A stretch of DNA of 64,000 nucleotides from Woodsholea maritima DSM 17123. GTDB taxonomy: Bacteria > Pseudomonadota > Alphaproteobacteria > Caulobacterales > Maricaulaceae. The notes below the pieces were generated by a model. It saw only the letters and a program-made list of their open reading frames with translations. It had not been told where the DNA came from and searched no databases. Location: positions 302,783-366,782 of the forward strand of contig NZ_KB908057.1 in assembly GCF_000382325.1 (NCBI RefSeq), in the 5' to 3' direction. Below are positions 34,901 through 43,545 of this stretch, one piece after another; position 1 is the first letter of the stretch, and each line of letters opens with the position of its first letter. A program made the position numbers and the translations under genes.

Positions 34901-35223
34901 TCCGTGTGACTTGGAACACGCGTTGGATCGGAAGCAGCAAAACTGACTTCCCTGATGCATTGGGGATCGAAGATACCTGTGATGGTGCCGCGAATGGTGA
35001 TGTGGATTGTGCAGACATCGATTGGATCGATGATTACTACACCCACGATGCCTCACTTCGTTGGAGCCGTGATACTTGGAGTCTCCTCGTTGGCGTCCAA
35101 AACGTCTTTGATGAGAAGCCTCAGCTGGTCGATGAAATCTTCACTGTTAATGGGACCAATGTGCCATTCAACCAAGACTTCATCGGGCGTCGTTTCTTCG
35201 TCAACATTCAAAAATCCTTCTAA
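31942..35223 (+). CDS. TonB-dependent outer-membrane receptor 1
   Basis: The 1093-residue protein has a signal peptide cleaved after AWA (residue 30). A TonB-box-like IVITGSRIRR lies near residue 50. The plug domain (about 50-200) contains LRGLGASRTLVLLNGRRM and VLLDGASSIYGSDAVAGVVNGIL, both family hallmarks. The remainder is a beta-barrel ending in Phe. Such receptors import large substrates with TonB energy. The first 30 residues are close to those of the second receptor (KGRxxRSTxLAG). The gene's codon use (many T-ending codons) differs from the flanking genes. A secreted peptidase gene follows, so peptides are a likely substrate by inference. Confidence 0.95.
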   Translation: MSYLGKGRYLRSTVLAGLALTGLAALPAWAQEPIQTENQQTEDEASQETIVITGSRIRRNEFTSVRPVQILSGEVSRDIGLFDAGSILQESTVSTGLQFDTTFNGFVLDNGPGSTTADLRGLGASRTLVLLNGRRMGAAGVEGAPGVADLSLIPNTLIERYDVLLDGASSIYGSDAVAGVVNGILRKNFDGFEVEAGYTVPEHGAGQAMTLSARWGVNADRGFMGFGAEWSRQTNIRLRDREDIFLGCNRNVEYTSDGKVRYGNAEILRTLPANSTATNCTTAYGINRLFADPLGADANAGRARDETFFFGSLYYTPGKSNVGIPNFSELNFGFLSYDFVTNGQPDVDASSQFYQATGYPQQREADVLAQTETFKSYTYGEYNIGGDFNIDVFFEAGLANRQTVAHGNGSQALQAILPAANPFNVCNPNATGVAGVDCGAAFNAEMVRLLGVPVSAYGYQDAYLGARQIQMQVRFNLAEEDKTLETEITQMRFVGGLRGDVPVSADFPIKNISWEVSASYDRSIGQSTRTVIDDNALALSLATTIENPNAPGEFICGLDPDGDGIPNPDQPFYGNGVNQSPPCVAVNLGAPSLFAIGGGSFATQEEYDFLITRRTFDTVVEQSVLTGFVNADLFQLPAGTVAGVIGFEYRQDSIASDPDAVARNGQGYGFFSDVGANGTRDLYEGFAEIEVPLVANKPLIEELTLNASARFTSESNFGSAWTYGLSGIYRPTNYLTFRGGYGTSFRAPNLREQFLLGQSGFNSYVDPCIVPESAVGDFNAYDPSGETRDQITLDNCVAAGLDPTTLNAGSPNSVSVEVFKVQGADLKEETSRSWNAGFVVEQPWFDAFELSFAATYYDIRVEDTLVETGASQIIDDCYNVQPNLGSAYCGLITRDSRGLISEIRTPFVNQDEETAKGIDFNILFGSDFVLFERNVDWGIDLRLNNTIERDSIVRAPGADPVTFETAGEPYNQHWNGRSRIFADYGDFRVTWNTRWIGSSKTDFPDALGIEDTCDGAANGDVDCADIDWIDDYYTHDASLRWSRDTWSLLVGVQNVFDEKPQLVDEIFTVNGTNVPFNQDFIGRRFFVNIQKSF

Positions 35224-35242
35224 TATAGACGGTTGACTGTTG

Positions 35243-35282
35243 AAAGGGCGGTGCGTGAGGAAACTCGCCGCCGCCCTTTTTC
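35243..35282 (+). terminator. Rho-independent terminator between receptor and peptidase
   Basis: AAAGGGCGG (35243-35251) pairs with CCGCCCTTT (35271-35279) and is followed by T residues. It lies 20 bp past the receptor stop. The peptidase ribosome-binding site begins within a few bases, so the peptidase must rely on readthrough or a promoter inside this area. Confidence 0.8.
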
Positions 35283-35295
35283 TAAGGGGACGATC

Positions 35296-37251
35296 ATGAA
35301 AAGCTTAAAGATATGGGCGTCGGCAATTGCTGTCGCGCTTGCAGGGACTGCAAGTGCGATGGGGCAGGGCGACCTAATTCCACTGGACTATTTTGCTGTG
35401 CGAGAAGCAATGCAGCAGGCGCAGGTCTCGCCTGACGGTAAGTACCTTGCCTTAATGCGAATTGCCTCAAAAGAGGGTGATCCGTATATAGAAATCTATG
35501 AAACCAATAATCTACAAAGTGACCCAATCCGTTTGAATGCGGATCCAATGGAATACACCAGCCTTGCTTGGGTTAGTGATGACCGGTTGTTGATTTCTGC
35601 TCGCCAACGAATGGGCCGTAGAATTGAAGGGTTTAATCGCGGTGTATTTCGTTCGCGTATTACCGGCTATGACATCTCAGAAGGTGAGTTTGTTGAGTTT
35701 GGTGATAATGTAGGCATCGCGAATATTTTGCCGCATGAGCCCGATACAATTCTTATATCTGTGCCTTTGACAACTGGATCGGCGACTGAAGATGATCCTT
35801 TTGCGGCGTTTCGCCCGCGCGCTTATTATCGGTTGAATCTTGAAACAGGCCAGCGTCGTTTGGTTTTACGTGGAAATGAGCGCATTGCCACGGCGAGCTT
35901 TGATGACGAGGGTAATCCACGTGCCGCGCGTGGATATGATGCTGCAACCCGTGAGTCTGTATATTATTATCGCAAGCCTGGTGACGAGCAATGGCAAGAA
36001 GCCCATCGCCAAGATACGTTTGACTATCGGACATTCGATTTCGCAGCCTTTGATACTCAAGACGAGAATCTGGCTTATGTGATTGCCAATAATAGTGCCG
36101 ATCTAGCGGGCTTGTGGGAGTTTGATTTACAAAGCGGTGAGATTGGTGAGCTCATTTTCCGTCCACAGCGTAGTGATGTTTCGAGACTTTTATTTCACCA
36201 TAATCAGTGGGCTGGTCTGGGCGATGAGATCGCCGGGGTGCAATATTTTGGCCGTAAGGACCTAACGGCTTGGATTGATCCGAATGAGCAGGCTTTATAT
36301 CAGGCGTTAGAACAAGCCATCCCGAATAGCCATGATTTGAGAATTACCTCAGCATCGCGCGATGATACGAAGCTGGTCGTTTTCAATCAGGGACCGCGTG
36401 ATCCAGGGTCTTTCTATTTATTCTTCGACGGGCAGCTTCAATATCTCGGTGGGCATTATCCTCAGTTGCAACCGGAAAGCCTGGCTGATGTAGAGTATAT
36501 TAGTTGGCCATCACGCGATGGTACGCGAACAATTCCTGGATATTTGACAGTTCCCCATGGTGAAGGCCCTTTCCCTTTGATCGTCTTGCCGCATGGTGGA
36601 CCGTTTGTTTCAGAGGTTGTGACCTATGACGAATGGGCGCAAATGCTGGCCAGTCGGGGTTATATGGTATTGCAGCCGCAATACCGTGGGTCCTTAGGGT
36701 ATGGATATGAGCATTATATCTCTGCCTTGGGTCAAGCTGGCCTAGCCATGCAGGATGATAAGGATGATGGTGCGCTCTATTTGGTTGAGCAGGGGCGTGT
36801 TGATCGCGACCGTATTGCAATGTTTGGCTGGTCTTATGGGGGATATGCGGCATTGGTAGCTGCATCCCGTACGCCTAATATTTATCAGTGTGTCATCGCG
36901 GGCGCTGCGGTTGCAGATCCGAATCTCCAACTCAATTATTATCGCGACCAACTGATTCCAGCTCAAGAGGCGTTTGAACTGAGTCGTCGAGAGGGAATCC
37001 AACCTATTGACGAGGTTTCAAATATTAATGTGCCTATGTTGATTGTTCATGGCAGCGTTGACCAGCGTGTTCCAATAGAGCATATGCGTCATTATATTCC
37101 TGAGCTTGACAGGAATGGTGTTAATTACCAGTATTTAGAGCTGGAGGGTGCTGATCATTTCTACAATACATTGTTCTATGAACATCAAATTGCTTTGTAT
37201 GAAAAAATGACCGCCTATATAGAAAGTGAATGTGGACCAGGCGGTTTGTAA
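35296..37251 (+). CDS. Secreted S9 family peptidase (prolyl oligopeptidase type)
   Basis: The 651-residue protein has a signal peptide of about 23 residues (MKSLKIWASAIAVALAGTAS and on). The first half should be a beta-propeller; the C-terminal half is an alpha/beta-hydrolase. The triad is Ser513 in GWSYGG, Asp589 in HGSVDQRVP and His621 in ADHFY. S9 enzymes cut short peptides, often after proline or as di/tripeptide releasers. Export to the periplasm or beyond fits peptide scavenging together with the flanking TonB receptors. The start at 35296 has AAGGGGA just upstream; an in-frame ATG at 35233 lies before the terminator and is rejected. Confidence 0.94.
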   Translation: MKSLKIWASAIAVALAGTASAMGQGDLIPLDYFAVREAMQQAQVSPDGKYLALMRIASKEGDPYIEIYETNNLQSDPIRLNADPMEYTSLAWVSDDRLLISARQRMGRRIEGFNRGVFRSRITGYDISEGEFVEFGDNVGIANILPHEPDTILISVPLTTGSATEDDPFAAFRPRAYYRLNLETGQRRLVLRGNERIATASFDDEGNPRAARGYDAATRESVYYYRKPGDEQWQEAHRQDTFDYRTFDFAAFDTQDENLAYVIANNSADLAGLWEFDLQSGEIGELIFRPQRSDVSRLLFHHNQWAGLGDEIAGVQYFGRKDLTAWIDPNEQALYQALEQAIPNSHDLRITSASRDDTKLVVFNQGPRDPGSFYLFFDGQLQYLGGHYPQLQPESLADVEYISWPSRDGTRTIPGYLTVPHGEGPFPLIVLPHGGPFVSEVVTYDEWAQMLASRGYMVLQPQYRGSLGYGYEHYISALGQAGLAMQDDKDDGALYLVEQGRVDRDRIAMFGWSYGGYAALVAASRTPNIYQCVIAGAAVADPNLQLNYYRDQLIPAQEAFELSRREGIQPIDEVSNINVPMLIVHGSVDQRVPIEHMRHYIPELDRNGVNYQYLELEGADHFYNTLFYEHQIALYEKMTAYIESECGPGGL

Positions 37252-37559
37252 ATCAGCTTAGAGTTTGAAAATTTGAGGGGGGTGTTTATGGCCTTCCTCA
37301 ATTTTCTTCCAACTCATTGTATGTATATATTTTATTTGAATCTATATTTAACAATATCGATGGACTGTGGGACTCATTCAGCCCGCAAATGACAGGGTGT
37401 TTGCTTTTTTGCAACATTTTTGCGGGAAAACACCGATCGCAGCATCACACTCTAGACGGCACTGTGACAAAAAATTCATATTAGATCATAGAGGGGGCAA
37501 ACTCCTCATAATAAGGCCCGCCAAAGGGCCAATAACGATCAAAACAAAGGGGAACGATC
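37252..37559 (+). promoter_or_regulatory. Leader and promoter region of TonB receptor 2
   Basis: This 308-bp spacer has no gene. It contains the GTGACAAAA motif (37464-37472) also found at the same distance before the first receptor, a small hairpin GGCCC-GCCAAA-GGGCC (37515-37530), and a direct repeat AACGATC (37533-37539 and 37553-37559) that brackets the AAAGGGG ribosome-binding site. Confidence 0.5.
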
Positions 37560-40538
37560 GTGAGCAATTGGGATAAAGGGCGCTTTATGCGTTCGACAAT
37601 GCTGGCTGGCTTTGCTGTGGCTGCTGTATCTTCTGGTGCGGCTTTGGCACAACAAAGTGGCGATGACGTGATTACCGTTACGGGTTCTCGCATCCAGCAG
37701 CCAAACATGATATCGCCAACCAACGTCAACGTTTACAACTCTGAGCAAATTCAGCTCTCAGGGGCCGTGAACGTTTCAGAAATTCTGCGTACGCTTCCAG
37801 CTGCCGGTGTGTCTGGTTTGACGTCTTCAAACTCAAACTTCACCACAACCGCCTCAGGTATCAACACCGTCGAGCTTCGTGAATTAGGTGAAGACCGTAC
37901 CTTGGTTCTGGTAAATGGCCGTCGCTTTGTTTCCGGTGTTCCAGGCAGCCAAAACGTTGACTTCAACTCTATTCCTACCGACATCATCGAGCGCGTTGAC
38001 GTTGTGACGGGTGGTGCGTCAGCTGTTTATGGTTCTGATGCCTTGGCCGGTGTTATTAACATCATCTTGCAAGACGACTTCGAAGGCGTGAAAACAGCCT
38101 TCCAAGCCGGGATTACTGAAGCAGGTGATGATGAAACCTATAAGGCGACTGTAACCATCGGTTCGAACTTTGCTGATGGCCGTGGTAACGCTGTTTTCTC
38201 AACCACTTGGGAACGCGAAAACGGTGTATATGCACGTGACCGTGATGGTCTGGAATATGATGGTTTCTACTCATTACCGGGTCGGAATTTCTTCTCAAGC
38301 TATTCTGAGAAGGGTAACATCAAAGTTCCACGTCCAGGCCAGTCTTCGCTGAGCTATGTTGTCGATGGTGGGACTGTTCGTCCATTCCAGAGCGCGAACG
38401 CAGATGGCACACCACTTGATGGTTTCAACCGTCAAGCTTACCGTGCTTTGTCTGTTCCTACTGAGCGTACTCAAGTTTCTTCAATCATTAAATATGATTT
38501 GAACGCAAACCATCGCCTGTTTGCTGAAGCGATCTATGCGTCAACTGAAACACGTTCGTCTCTTGAGCCATTCGCTATGGCTAGTGATAACGTCTATGGC
38601 GAAAATGCTGCTCAGTTCGTTGATGATGACAATGATGGGGTTGTTGACCGCTCTACTTATGGTGTTTCGATCCTGAATCCATTCGTTCCAGAAGCCTTGC
38701 GCAATATCGTGCGCACAAACGCAGATCTGGATAACGATGGTATTCAAGATATTGCTGACGAGAATCTTGTTGTTGGCTTTACGCGCCGTATGACGGAGCT
38801 CGATCAACGTGCCGCTGATAACCTGCGTCAAACATTCCGTATCGTTGGTGGTTTGGAAGGCACATTGAAAGATCGCTTCAATTATGAAGTGAGCTTGAAC
38901 TATGGCCGCACGACCCAGGCCCAGCAATACTCAGGTCAGGTCAATGTTCTGAACTTCCGTAAGTCTTTGGAAGTTGAAGAAATTACGGGCTCTCCTGGTC
39001 AGTATCAGTGTGTGGACGAAATCGCACGCGCTCAGGGTTGTTTGCCAGTGGACATTTTTGGCCAAGGCTCTATCGGCGCTGGCTTGGATGAAACCACACG
39101 CAATAATTTGCTGACATGGTTGAAAGCGCCGTCTTCAACGAATGCGAAACTGGAACAGCTCGTTGTTTCTGGTTATATTTCTGGCCCTGCGTTCAACTTG
39201 CCTGCTGGTCCTGCAATGTTTGTGGTCGGTGGCGAATATCGTGATGAAAATTCTGAATCTATTCCTGATGCCTTGACGCAATCTGGTCAAAATGCCAGTA
39301 ACAAAACTCCAATTTCTCGTGGTCAATTTGACGTAACTGAAGGTTTCTTCGAATTAGATCTGCCTTTGATCTCTGATGTAGCTTTTGCTGAAGCCATCGA
39401 TCTGAAATTGGCGGGGCGTTTCTCTGACTACTCAACTATTGGCAGCACCCAAGCTTACTCTGTTGACTTAAGCTGGATCTTTAATGACAATTTCCGCGCT
39501 CGTGGTCAGTATTCTCGCGCTGTTCGTGCTCCAAACATTGGTGAACAATTTGGGCCTCTGTCTCAAACCTTCCCAAGGGTTGATGATCCTTGTGAAGGCG
39601 TAACTGCGGCATCTACGGGTCAAACGGCAACGAACTGCTTGGCTGATCCAGCCGTTGCAGCGCGTGTGGCGCGTGATGGGGTTTACACGCCAACTCAACC
39701 TGAGCGTCAGGGTGTTTCTGGGTTCACTGGTGGTGCACAATCTGGCGGCTTTAGCTTGAAAGAAGAAACTGCAAATACCGTTTCATTCGGTGTGGTCTTC
39801 TCACCTGCTTTCACGTCTTGGTTGGAGCCTCTAAATATTTCAATCGATTACTTCGACATTGAAATTCAAGATGCGATTACAACGATTGCTCGTACCGATT
39901 CTTTGGACGGCTGCTACAAGCTGGCTAATGGGTATGATTCAAGTTCTGATTTCTGTAAGAACATCATTCGTTTCGGCTCTGGTCCAAACGTGGGTGCTCT
40001 GCGCTACTTGAATGCTTACCAGCAAAACGTTGCATCTATTGAAACTTCAGGGATTGATGTTCAAGCAAGCTATCTGTTTGACTTCAATAATATTTTCTCT
40101 GGCTCAAGTGCTGACCTGGGGACATTGAATGCATCTGTCATTTATGGTCACCTGATTAAATTTGATCAAACTGCTTATGCTGGTGCTGACGTAACTGACT
40201 ATAAGAATACCTATGGTCTGTCAGAGCATGAAGCCCAGATCTCCTTTGTTTATAATCGTGGTCCAATCACATTCGCTTGGGACACCAATTATATGAGCAA
40301 AGCGGTCTTCTCTCAGGTTGGCCAAGAAGGTCCAGTTGGGGCGAAGGCTTTTCACGATCTGCAAGTGCGTTATTCTTTAGACCAAACCGAGCTTTTCTTT
40401 GGTGTTGATAACATCTTCAACACTCATGTTACGCTTGGTCAAGGCGCACCTGGTACTTACCCTGGTTGGGATACCCCGTCTGATGTGTACGAGCCTCTGG
40501 GTCGTGCCTTCTACGGCGGTGTTCGTCACACATTCTAA
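37560..40538 (+). CDS. TonB-dependent outer-membrane receptor 2
   Basis: The 992-residue receptor starts with GTG, seven bases after AAAGGGG. Its signal peptide is cleaved after ALA (residue 30). The plug has ITVTGSRIQQ, LRELGEDRTLVLVNGRRFVSG and VVTGGASAVYGSDALAGVINII. A long barrel follows and ends in HTF, with the terminal Phe used for outer-membrane insertion. It shares the N-terminal pattern KGRxxRSTxLAG with receptor 1, but the barrels differ. Codon use is like that of receptor 1. Paired with the peptidase it probably imports peptides, by inference. Confidence 0.95.
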   Translation: MSNWDKGRFMRSTMLAGFAVAAVSSGAALAQQSGDDVITVTGSRIQQPNMISPTNVNVYNSEQIQLSGAVNVSEILRTLPAAGVSGLTSSNSNFTTTASGINTVELRELGEDRTLVLVNGRRFVSGVPGSQNVDFNSIPTDIIERVDVVTGGASAVYGSDALAGVINIILQDDFEGVKTAFQAGITEAGDDETYKATVTIGSNFADGRGNAVFSTTWERENGVYARDRDGLEYDGFYSLPGRNFFSSYSEKGNIKVPRPGQSSLSYVVDGGTVRPFQSANADGTPLDGFNRQAYRALSVPTERTQVSSIIKYDLNANHRLFAEAIYASTETRSSLEPFAMASDNVYGENAAQFVDDDNDGVVDRSTYGVSILNPFVPEALRNIVRTNADLDNDGIQDIADENLVVGFTRRMTELDQRAADNLRQTFRIVGGLEGTLKDRFNYEVSLNYGRTTQAQQYSGQVNVLNFRKSLEVEEITGSPGQYQCVDEIARAQGCLPVDIFGQGSIGAGLDETTRNNLLTWLKAPSSTNAKLEQLVVSGYISGPAFNLPAGPAMFVVGGEYRDENSESIPDALTQSGQNASNKTPISRGQFDVTEGFFELDLPLISDVAFAEAIDLKLAGRFSDYSTIGSTQAYSVDLSWIFNDNFRARGQYSRAVRAPNIGEQFGPLSQTFPRVDDPCEGVTAASTGQTATNCLADPAVAARVARDGVYTPTQPERQGVSGFTGGAQSGGFSLKEETANTVSFGVVFSPAFTSWLEPLNISIDYFDIEIQDAITTIARTDSLDGCYKLANGYDSSSDFCKNIIRFGSGPNVGALRYLNAYQQNVASIETSGIDVQASYLFDFNNIFSGSSADLGTLNASVIYGHLIKFDQTAYAGADVTDYKNTYGLSEHEAQISFVYNRGPITFAWDTNYMSKAVFSQVGQEGPVGAKAFHDLQVRYSLDQTELFFGVDNIFNTHVTLGQGAPGTYPGWDTPSDVYEPLGRAFYGGVRHTF

Positions 40539-40580
40539 GATTGAGAAGACCTTCGGGTTTTCAAAGTCTGAACTTAAGAA

Positions 40581-40608
40581 CAGGCGGCCCTTGGGCCGCC
40601 TGTTTCTT
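40581..40608 (+). terminator. Rho-independent terminator after receptor 2
   Basis: CAGGCGGCC pairs with GGCCGCCTG across a short loop and is followed by TTTCTTT. It lies 42 bp past the stop of the second receptor. Confidence 0.88.
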
Positions 40609-40633
40609 TATGGCAGATCTAAACATTGAGCAT

Positions 40634-40666
40634 AAAAAAAACCGCGTCTAAGACGCGGTTTTTTTT
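40634..40666 (-). terminator. Rho-independent terminator after cpdR
   Basis: ACCGCGTC pairs with GACGCGGT, flanked by A8 and T8, so it can act in both directions. On the minus strand it lies about 30 bp past the cpdR stop. Confidence 0.9.
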
Positions 40667-40694
40667 GATTTGATTTGAAGTGGAAGCGCTAAGT

Positions 40695-41063
40695 TTACGC
40701 GGCTTCCATCACTCGCGCGACTTCATCAACGAGATCGCGAAGATGGAAAGGTTTAGACAAGACTTTGGCGTCTTTTGGTGCGCTATTGCCGGAGTTTAGT
40801 GCGACCGCAGCAAAGCCCGTGATGAACATGATTTTTAGGCGTGGATCAATTTCCGCGGCGCGGCGCGCCAGCTCAATCCCGTCAATGCCGGGCATGACAA
40901 TATCGGTCAGCAACAGATCGTAGAGCCCGGCATCTTCGCCCAGCTGATCCATGCCCTCTTCACCGTCGGCAACGACATCAACCTCATGACCTGCGCGTTT
41001 GAGAGCTTTCGCCAAAAAGTCGCGCATAGAATCATCATCTTCAGCCAATAAAATTCTGGCCAT
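40695..41063 (-). CDS. cpdR: Response regulator CpdR
   Basis: CpdR is a single-domain receiver. In Caulobacter its unphosphorylated form primes ClpXP to degrade cell-cycle proteins and its phosphorylation by the CckA-ChpT relay blocks this. The 122-residue protein has the acidic pocket LLAEDDD, phospho-acceptor D54 in LLTDIVMPG, T82 and K104. The segments IKIMFITGFAAVALN-like and APKDAKVLSKPFHLRDLV match CpdR specifically. The start at 41063 has GGGAG upstream. The divergent N-formylglutamate amidohydrolase gene is a common neighbour. Confidence 0.94.
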   Translation of the reverse strand: MARILLAEDDDSMRDFLAKALKRAGHEVDVVADGEEGMDQLGEDAGLYDLLLTDIVMPGIDGIELARRAAEIDPRLKIMFITGFAAVALNSGNSAPKDAKVLSKPFHLRDLVDEVARVMEAA

Positions 41064-41215
41064 GGACTTCTCCCACAAATGACACCCAGTAGGCACTATA
41101 GGATAATCGGGTAAAGGGGGGCTGAACGCGCTGCGATCATTGCACCCTTTTGACACAAAGCTCAGCACGGCCCACAATGGATGTAAACTGATTTCAGATC
41201 ATAGGGTCAATCTTT

Positions 41216-42091
41216 GTGGGTCATACGCGTGTTTATGAATGTCCGCAGCAGGTCTATCGCCTGACGCCCCCGAAAGAGCGAACGAATAATTTTGTTTTTG
41301 CATCACCCCATTCGGGCGCGCAGTATTCGCAGGCTTTTCTTAAGCTTAGTCAGGTGCCGCGTCAGATGCTACGCCGCAGTGAAGATGCCTTTGTACAAGA
41401 TCTTTTTGGTGATGCGCCGGATTTAGGCGCTAGCCTTCTGCAAGCGTTATTCGCGCGGGCCTATGTGGATGTGAACCGGTCCGAAGGCGAATGGGATCCA
41501 CATCTGTTTCAAAATATGCCTGGGCCAGACACGGGAATAGAGCTGGATTTGACAACGCGCACCCAACAGGGCCTTGGGGTTATGGCTCGCCTGGGCGCAG
41601 AAGGGCGCAGTTTATATGCGCGCAGACTGAGTATGAGTGAGGGATTGTTCCGGATAACTCACTTTTATCGCCCTTATCACAAAGCTTTGATGAGCGAGCT
41701 TGAGCGGGTGCGCCAGGACTGGGGCAGAGTGGTTCTAGTGGATTGTCATTCCATGCCCAATTCCAGCTCAGGTGGGTATGATATTATTCTCGGCGATCGC
41801 TTTGGAACTTCATGCAGGCCTGAATTAATGTCTCTGGTCGAGAACAAATTTCGCACTTTAGGCTTTACAACGAAGCGTAATTCCCCGTATGCAGGCGGCT
41901 TCACGACTGCGCATTATGGGTGCCCTGAGGCTGGTATTGACGCGCTTCAAATTGAGATAAACCGTGGGTTGTACATGAGCGAAGTGTCGGTGACGCCAAG
42001 TTCACGATTTGAAAACGTTAAAAAGAGCTTGCGCGTATTTATGGAAGATCTGACTCTCGCGTCAGACGCGTGCAATAAAGCCGCCGAGTAA
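41216..42091 (+). CDS. N-formylglutamate amidohydrolase
   Basis: The 291-residue protein belongs to the zinc-dependent N-formylglutamate amidohydrolase family, which releases formate and glutamate, as in histidine breakdown. Visible motifs are FASPHSGAQY, AYVDVNRSEGEWDP, VVLVDCHSMPNSSSGG and ALQIEINRGLYM. The His and Glu of these segments are probable metal ligands. The first codon used is GTG at 41216. No other hut gene is near, so the role in histidine use is uncertain. It is divergent from cpdR. Confidence 0.9.
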   Translation: MGHTRVYECPQQVYRLTPPKERTNNFVFASPHSGAQYSQAFLKLSQVPRQMLRRSEDAFVQDLFGDAPDLGASLLQALFARAYVDVNRSEGEWDPHLFQNMPGPDTGIELDLTTRTQQGLGVMARLGAEGRSLYARRLSMSEGLFRITHFYRPYHKALMSELERVRQDWGRVVLVDCHSMPNSSSGGYDIILGDRFGTSCRPELMSLVENKFRTLGFTTKRNSPYAGGFTTAHYGCPEAGIDALQIEINRGLYMSEVSVTPSSRFENVKKSLRVFMEDLTLASDACNKAAE

Positions 42092-42246
42092 TGAAGTTTT
42101 CGCGCTTGTTAACACTATAACTGCGAAATTATATTACTTGTACGAGCATTAGGGATTATACTTTCACCAAGTGCGTTCAGTCAGAGATTCGGGTCTTGGT
42201 TGAACTGGCGCGCGCCGGGGATACATACGATTAAAGGAAAATACCG

Positions 42247-42651
42247 GTGACAAACGAAATTGATCATCATGTGGGTAAGCGCTTGCGTCGTCGTCGGCGT
42301 TTACTTGGACTGACACAGCAACAATTGGCCGAAGCTGTTGGAATTCGCTTCCAGCAAGTTCAAAAATATGAATGCGGCGCGAACCGCGTCAGCGCGAGCC
42401 GTTTGTTTGAACTGGCTGAGGCTTTGGACGTGCCTGTACAGTATTTCTACGAAGGTCTAACGACCCGTGGCGATTCTGTATTGTCTGAAGAAAACCAGAT
42501 TGCACCAGACATTCTGTCTCAGAAAGAAACCGTGGATTTAATCCGGGCTTACTACAAGCTGGGCGAGCGTCCACGTAAACGCCTTCTGGAACTGGCCAAA
42601 TCACTTGATCCTTCTGAGCGAGGGTCTACAGAAGCCTCTGACGCTGCATAA
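42247..42651 (+). CDS. XRE family transcriptional regulator
   Basis: The 134-residue protein has a Cro/C1-type helix-turn-helix at about 10-65: RLRRRRRLLGLTQQQLAEAV, then GIRFQQVQKYECGANRVSAS. The C-terminal half has a helical segment ending LIRAYYKLGERPRKRLLELA. This two-part layout is common for chromosomal regulators in Alphaproteobacteria. Its targets are unknown. The start is GTG at 42247, with AAGGA eight bases upstream. Confidence 0.9.
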   Translation: MTNEIDHHVGKRLRRRRRLLGLTQQQLAEAVGIRFQQVQKYECGANRVSASRLFELAEALDVPVQYFYEGLTTRGDSVLSEENQIAPDILSQKETVDLIRAYYKLGERPRKRLLELAKSLDPSERGSTEASDAA

Positions 42652-42701
42652 GAGTGTGCAGCGCTTAGGTGCTGCACACTGACACGCGAAAGAGGGTAGA
42701 G

Positions 42702-43499
42702 ATGTCACTGATTAATCCAGACGATGATCTCGCCCTCTTGCGTCGGCTTGGCGATCGTGCGCGTGAAGTGGCTTTGCCGTTTTTTCGCGCTGCGCCCGAC
42801 GTTCTCAACAAAGATGCTGAAGGCTTTGACCCTGTTACGGAAGCTGACAAGCTGACCGAGCAGTGCCTGCGCGCCCTGATTGGTGAGCATTGCCCGGATG
42901 ATAGTATTCTGGGTGAAGAGCAGGCACCAAAAGTGGGCACGTCTGGGCGGACCTGGATTTTAGATCCTATTGACGGCACGCGCGCCTTTATTGCCGGTTT
43001 GCCCAGCTGGTGTGTGCTGATCGCGCTGTGTGATGAAACCGGCCCGATCCTTTCCTTGATTGATCAACCTTTCACGGCAGAGCGGTTTATCGGCATTGCG
43101 GGCTATGGCCAGCAGGCGTGCTGGTATGAAAGACAGGGTGTGGAACGTCAGATCCGTGTGCGCGGTGTTGATACGCTGTCTCAAGCGATTGGAACCACCA
43201 CTGATCCTTACTTGTTTCGCGGGGCGGAATATGCGCAATTTGAAGCTATTCGCGCCGCTGCGCGCCTGATCCGTTATGGTTTGGATGCCTATGGCTATGC
43301 GGCCATGGCTTTGGGCGGGATTGATTTTGTGGTTGAAACCGGGCTCAGCCCTTGGGATCATGCCGCACTGGCTCCGATTGTGCGCGGTGCGGGCGGGGTA
43401 TTTACCGATTGGCAGGGCCGCGATCTGGTTCAAGATGGCCGGGTGATCGCGGCGGCGAGCCCTGCGCTCCATCGCGCTTTGATGGCTCATCTGCAATAA
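42702..43499 (+). CDS. hisN: Histidinol-phosphatase, inositol monophosphatase-like
   Basis: The 265-residue protein has the metal-dependent phosphatase fold of the inositol monophosphatase family. Metal ligands are visible in DPVTEADK, Glu72/Glu73 in LGEEQ, DPIDGTR (88-94) and the C-terminal WDHAA. The SWCVLIAL and FVVETGLSPWDH segments match HisN-type histidinol-phosphatases of Alphaproteobacteria, which dephosphorylate histidinol phosphate. Another phosphate ester remains possible. The ATG at 42702 follows GAGGG; it lies 50 bp after the XRE gene. Confidence 0.87.
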   Translation: MSLINPDDDLALLRRLGDRAREVALPFFRAAPDVLNKDAEGFDPVTEADKLTEQCLRALIGEHCPDDSILGEEQAPKVGTSGRTWILDPIDGTRAFIAGLPSWCVLIALCDETGPILSLIDQPFTAERFIGIAGYGQQACWYERQGVERQIRVRGVDTLSQAIGTTTDPYLFRGAEYAQFEAIRAAARLIRYGLDAYGYAAMALGGIDFVVETGLSPWDHAALAPIVRGAGGVFTDWQGRDLVQDGRVIAAASPALHRALMAHLQ

Positions 43500-43527
43500 A
43501 AAAAGCCGGCTCAGTCAGCCGGCTTTT
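43500..43527. terminator. Bidirectional Rho-independent terminator
   Basis: AAGCCGGCT pairs with AGCCGGCTT and is flanked by A and T runs. It starts right at the hisN stop codon and also serves the convergent lipoprotein gene. Confidence 0.9.
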
Positions 43528-43545
43528 CTCTTGATGGCCTAGGGA

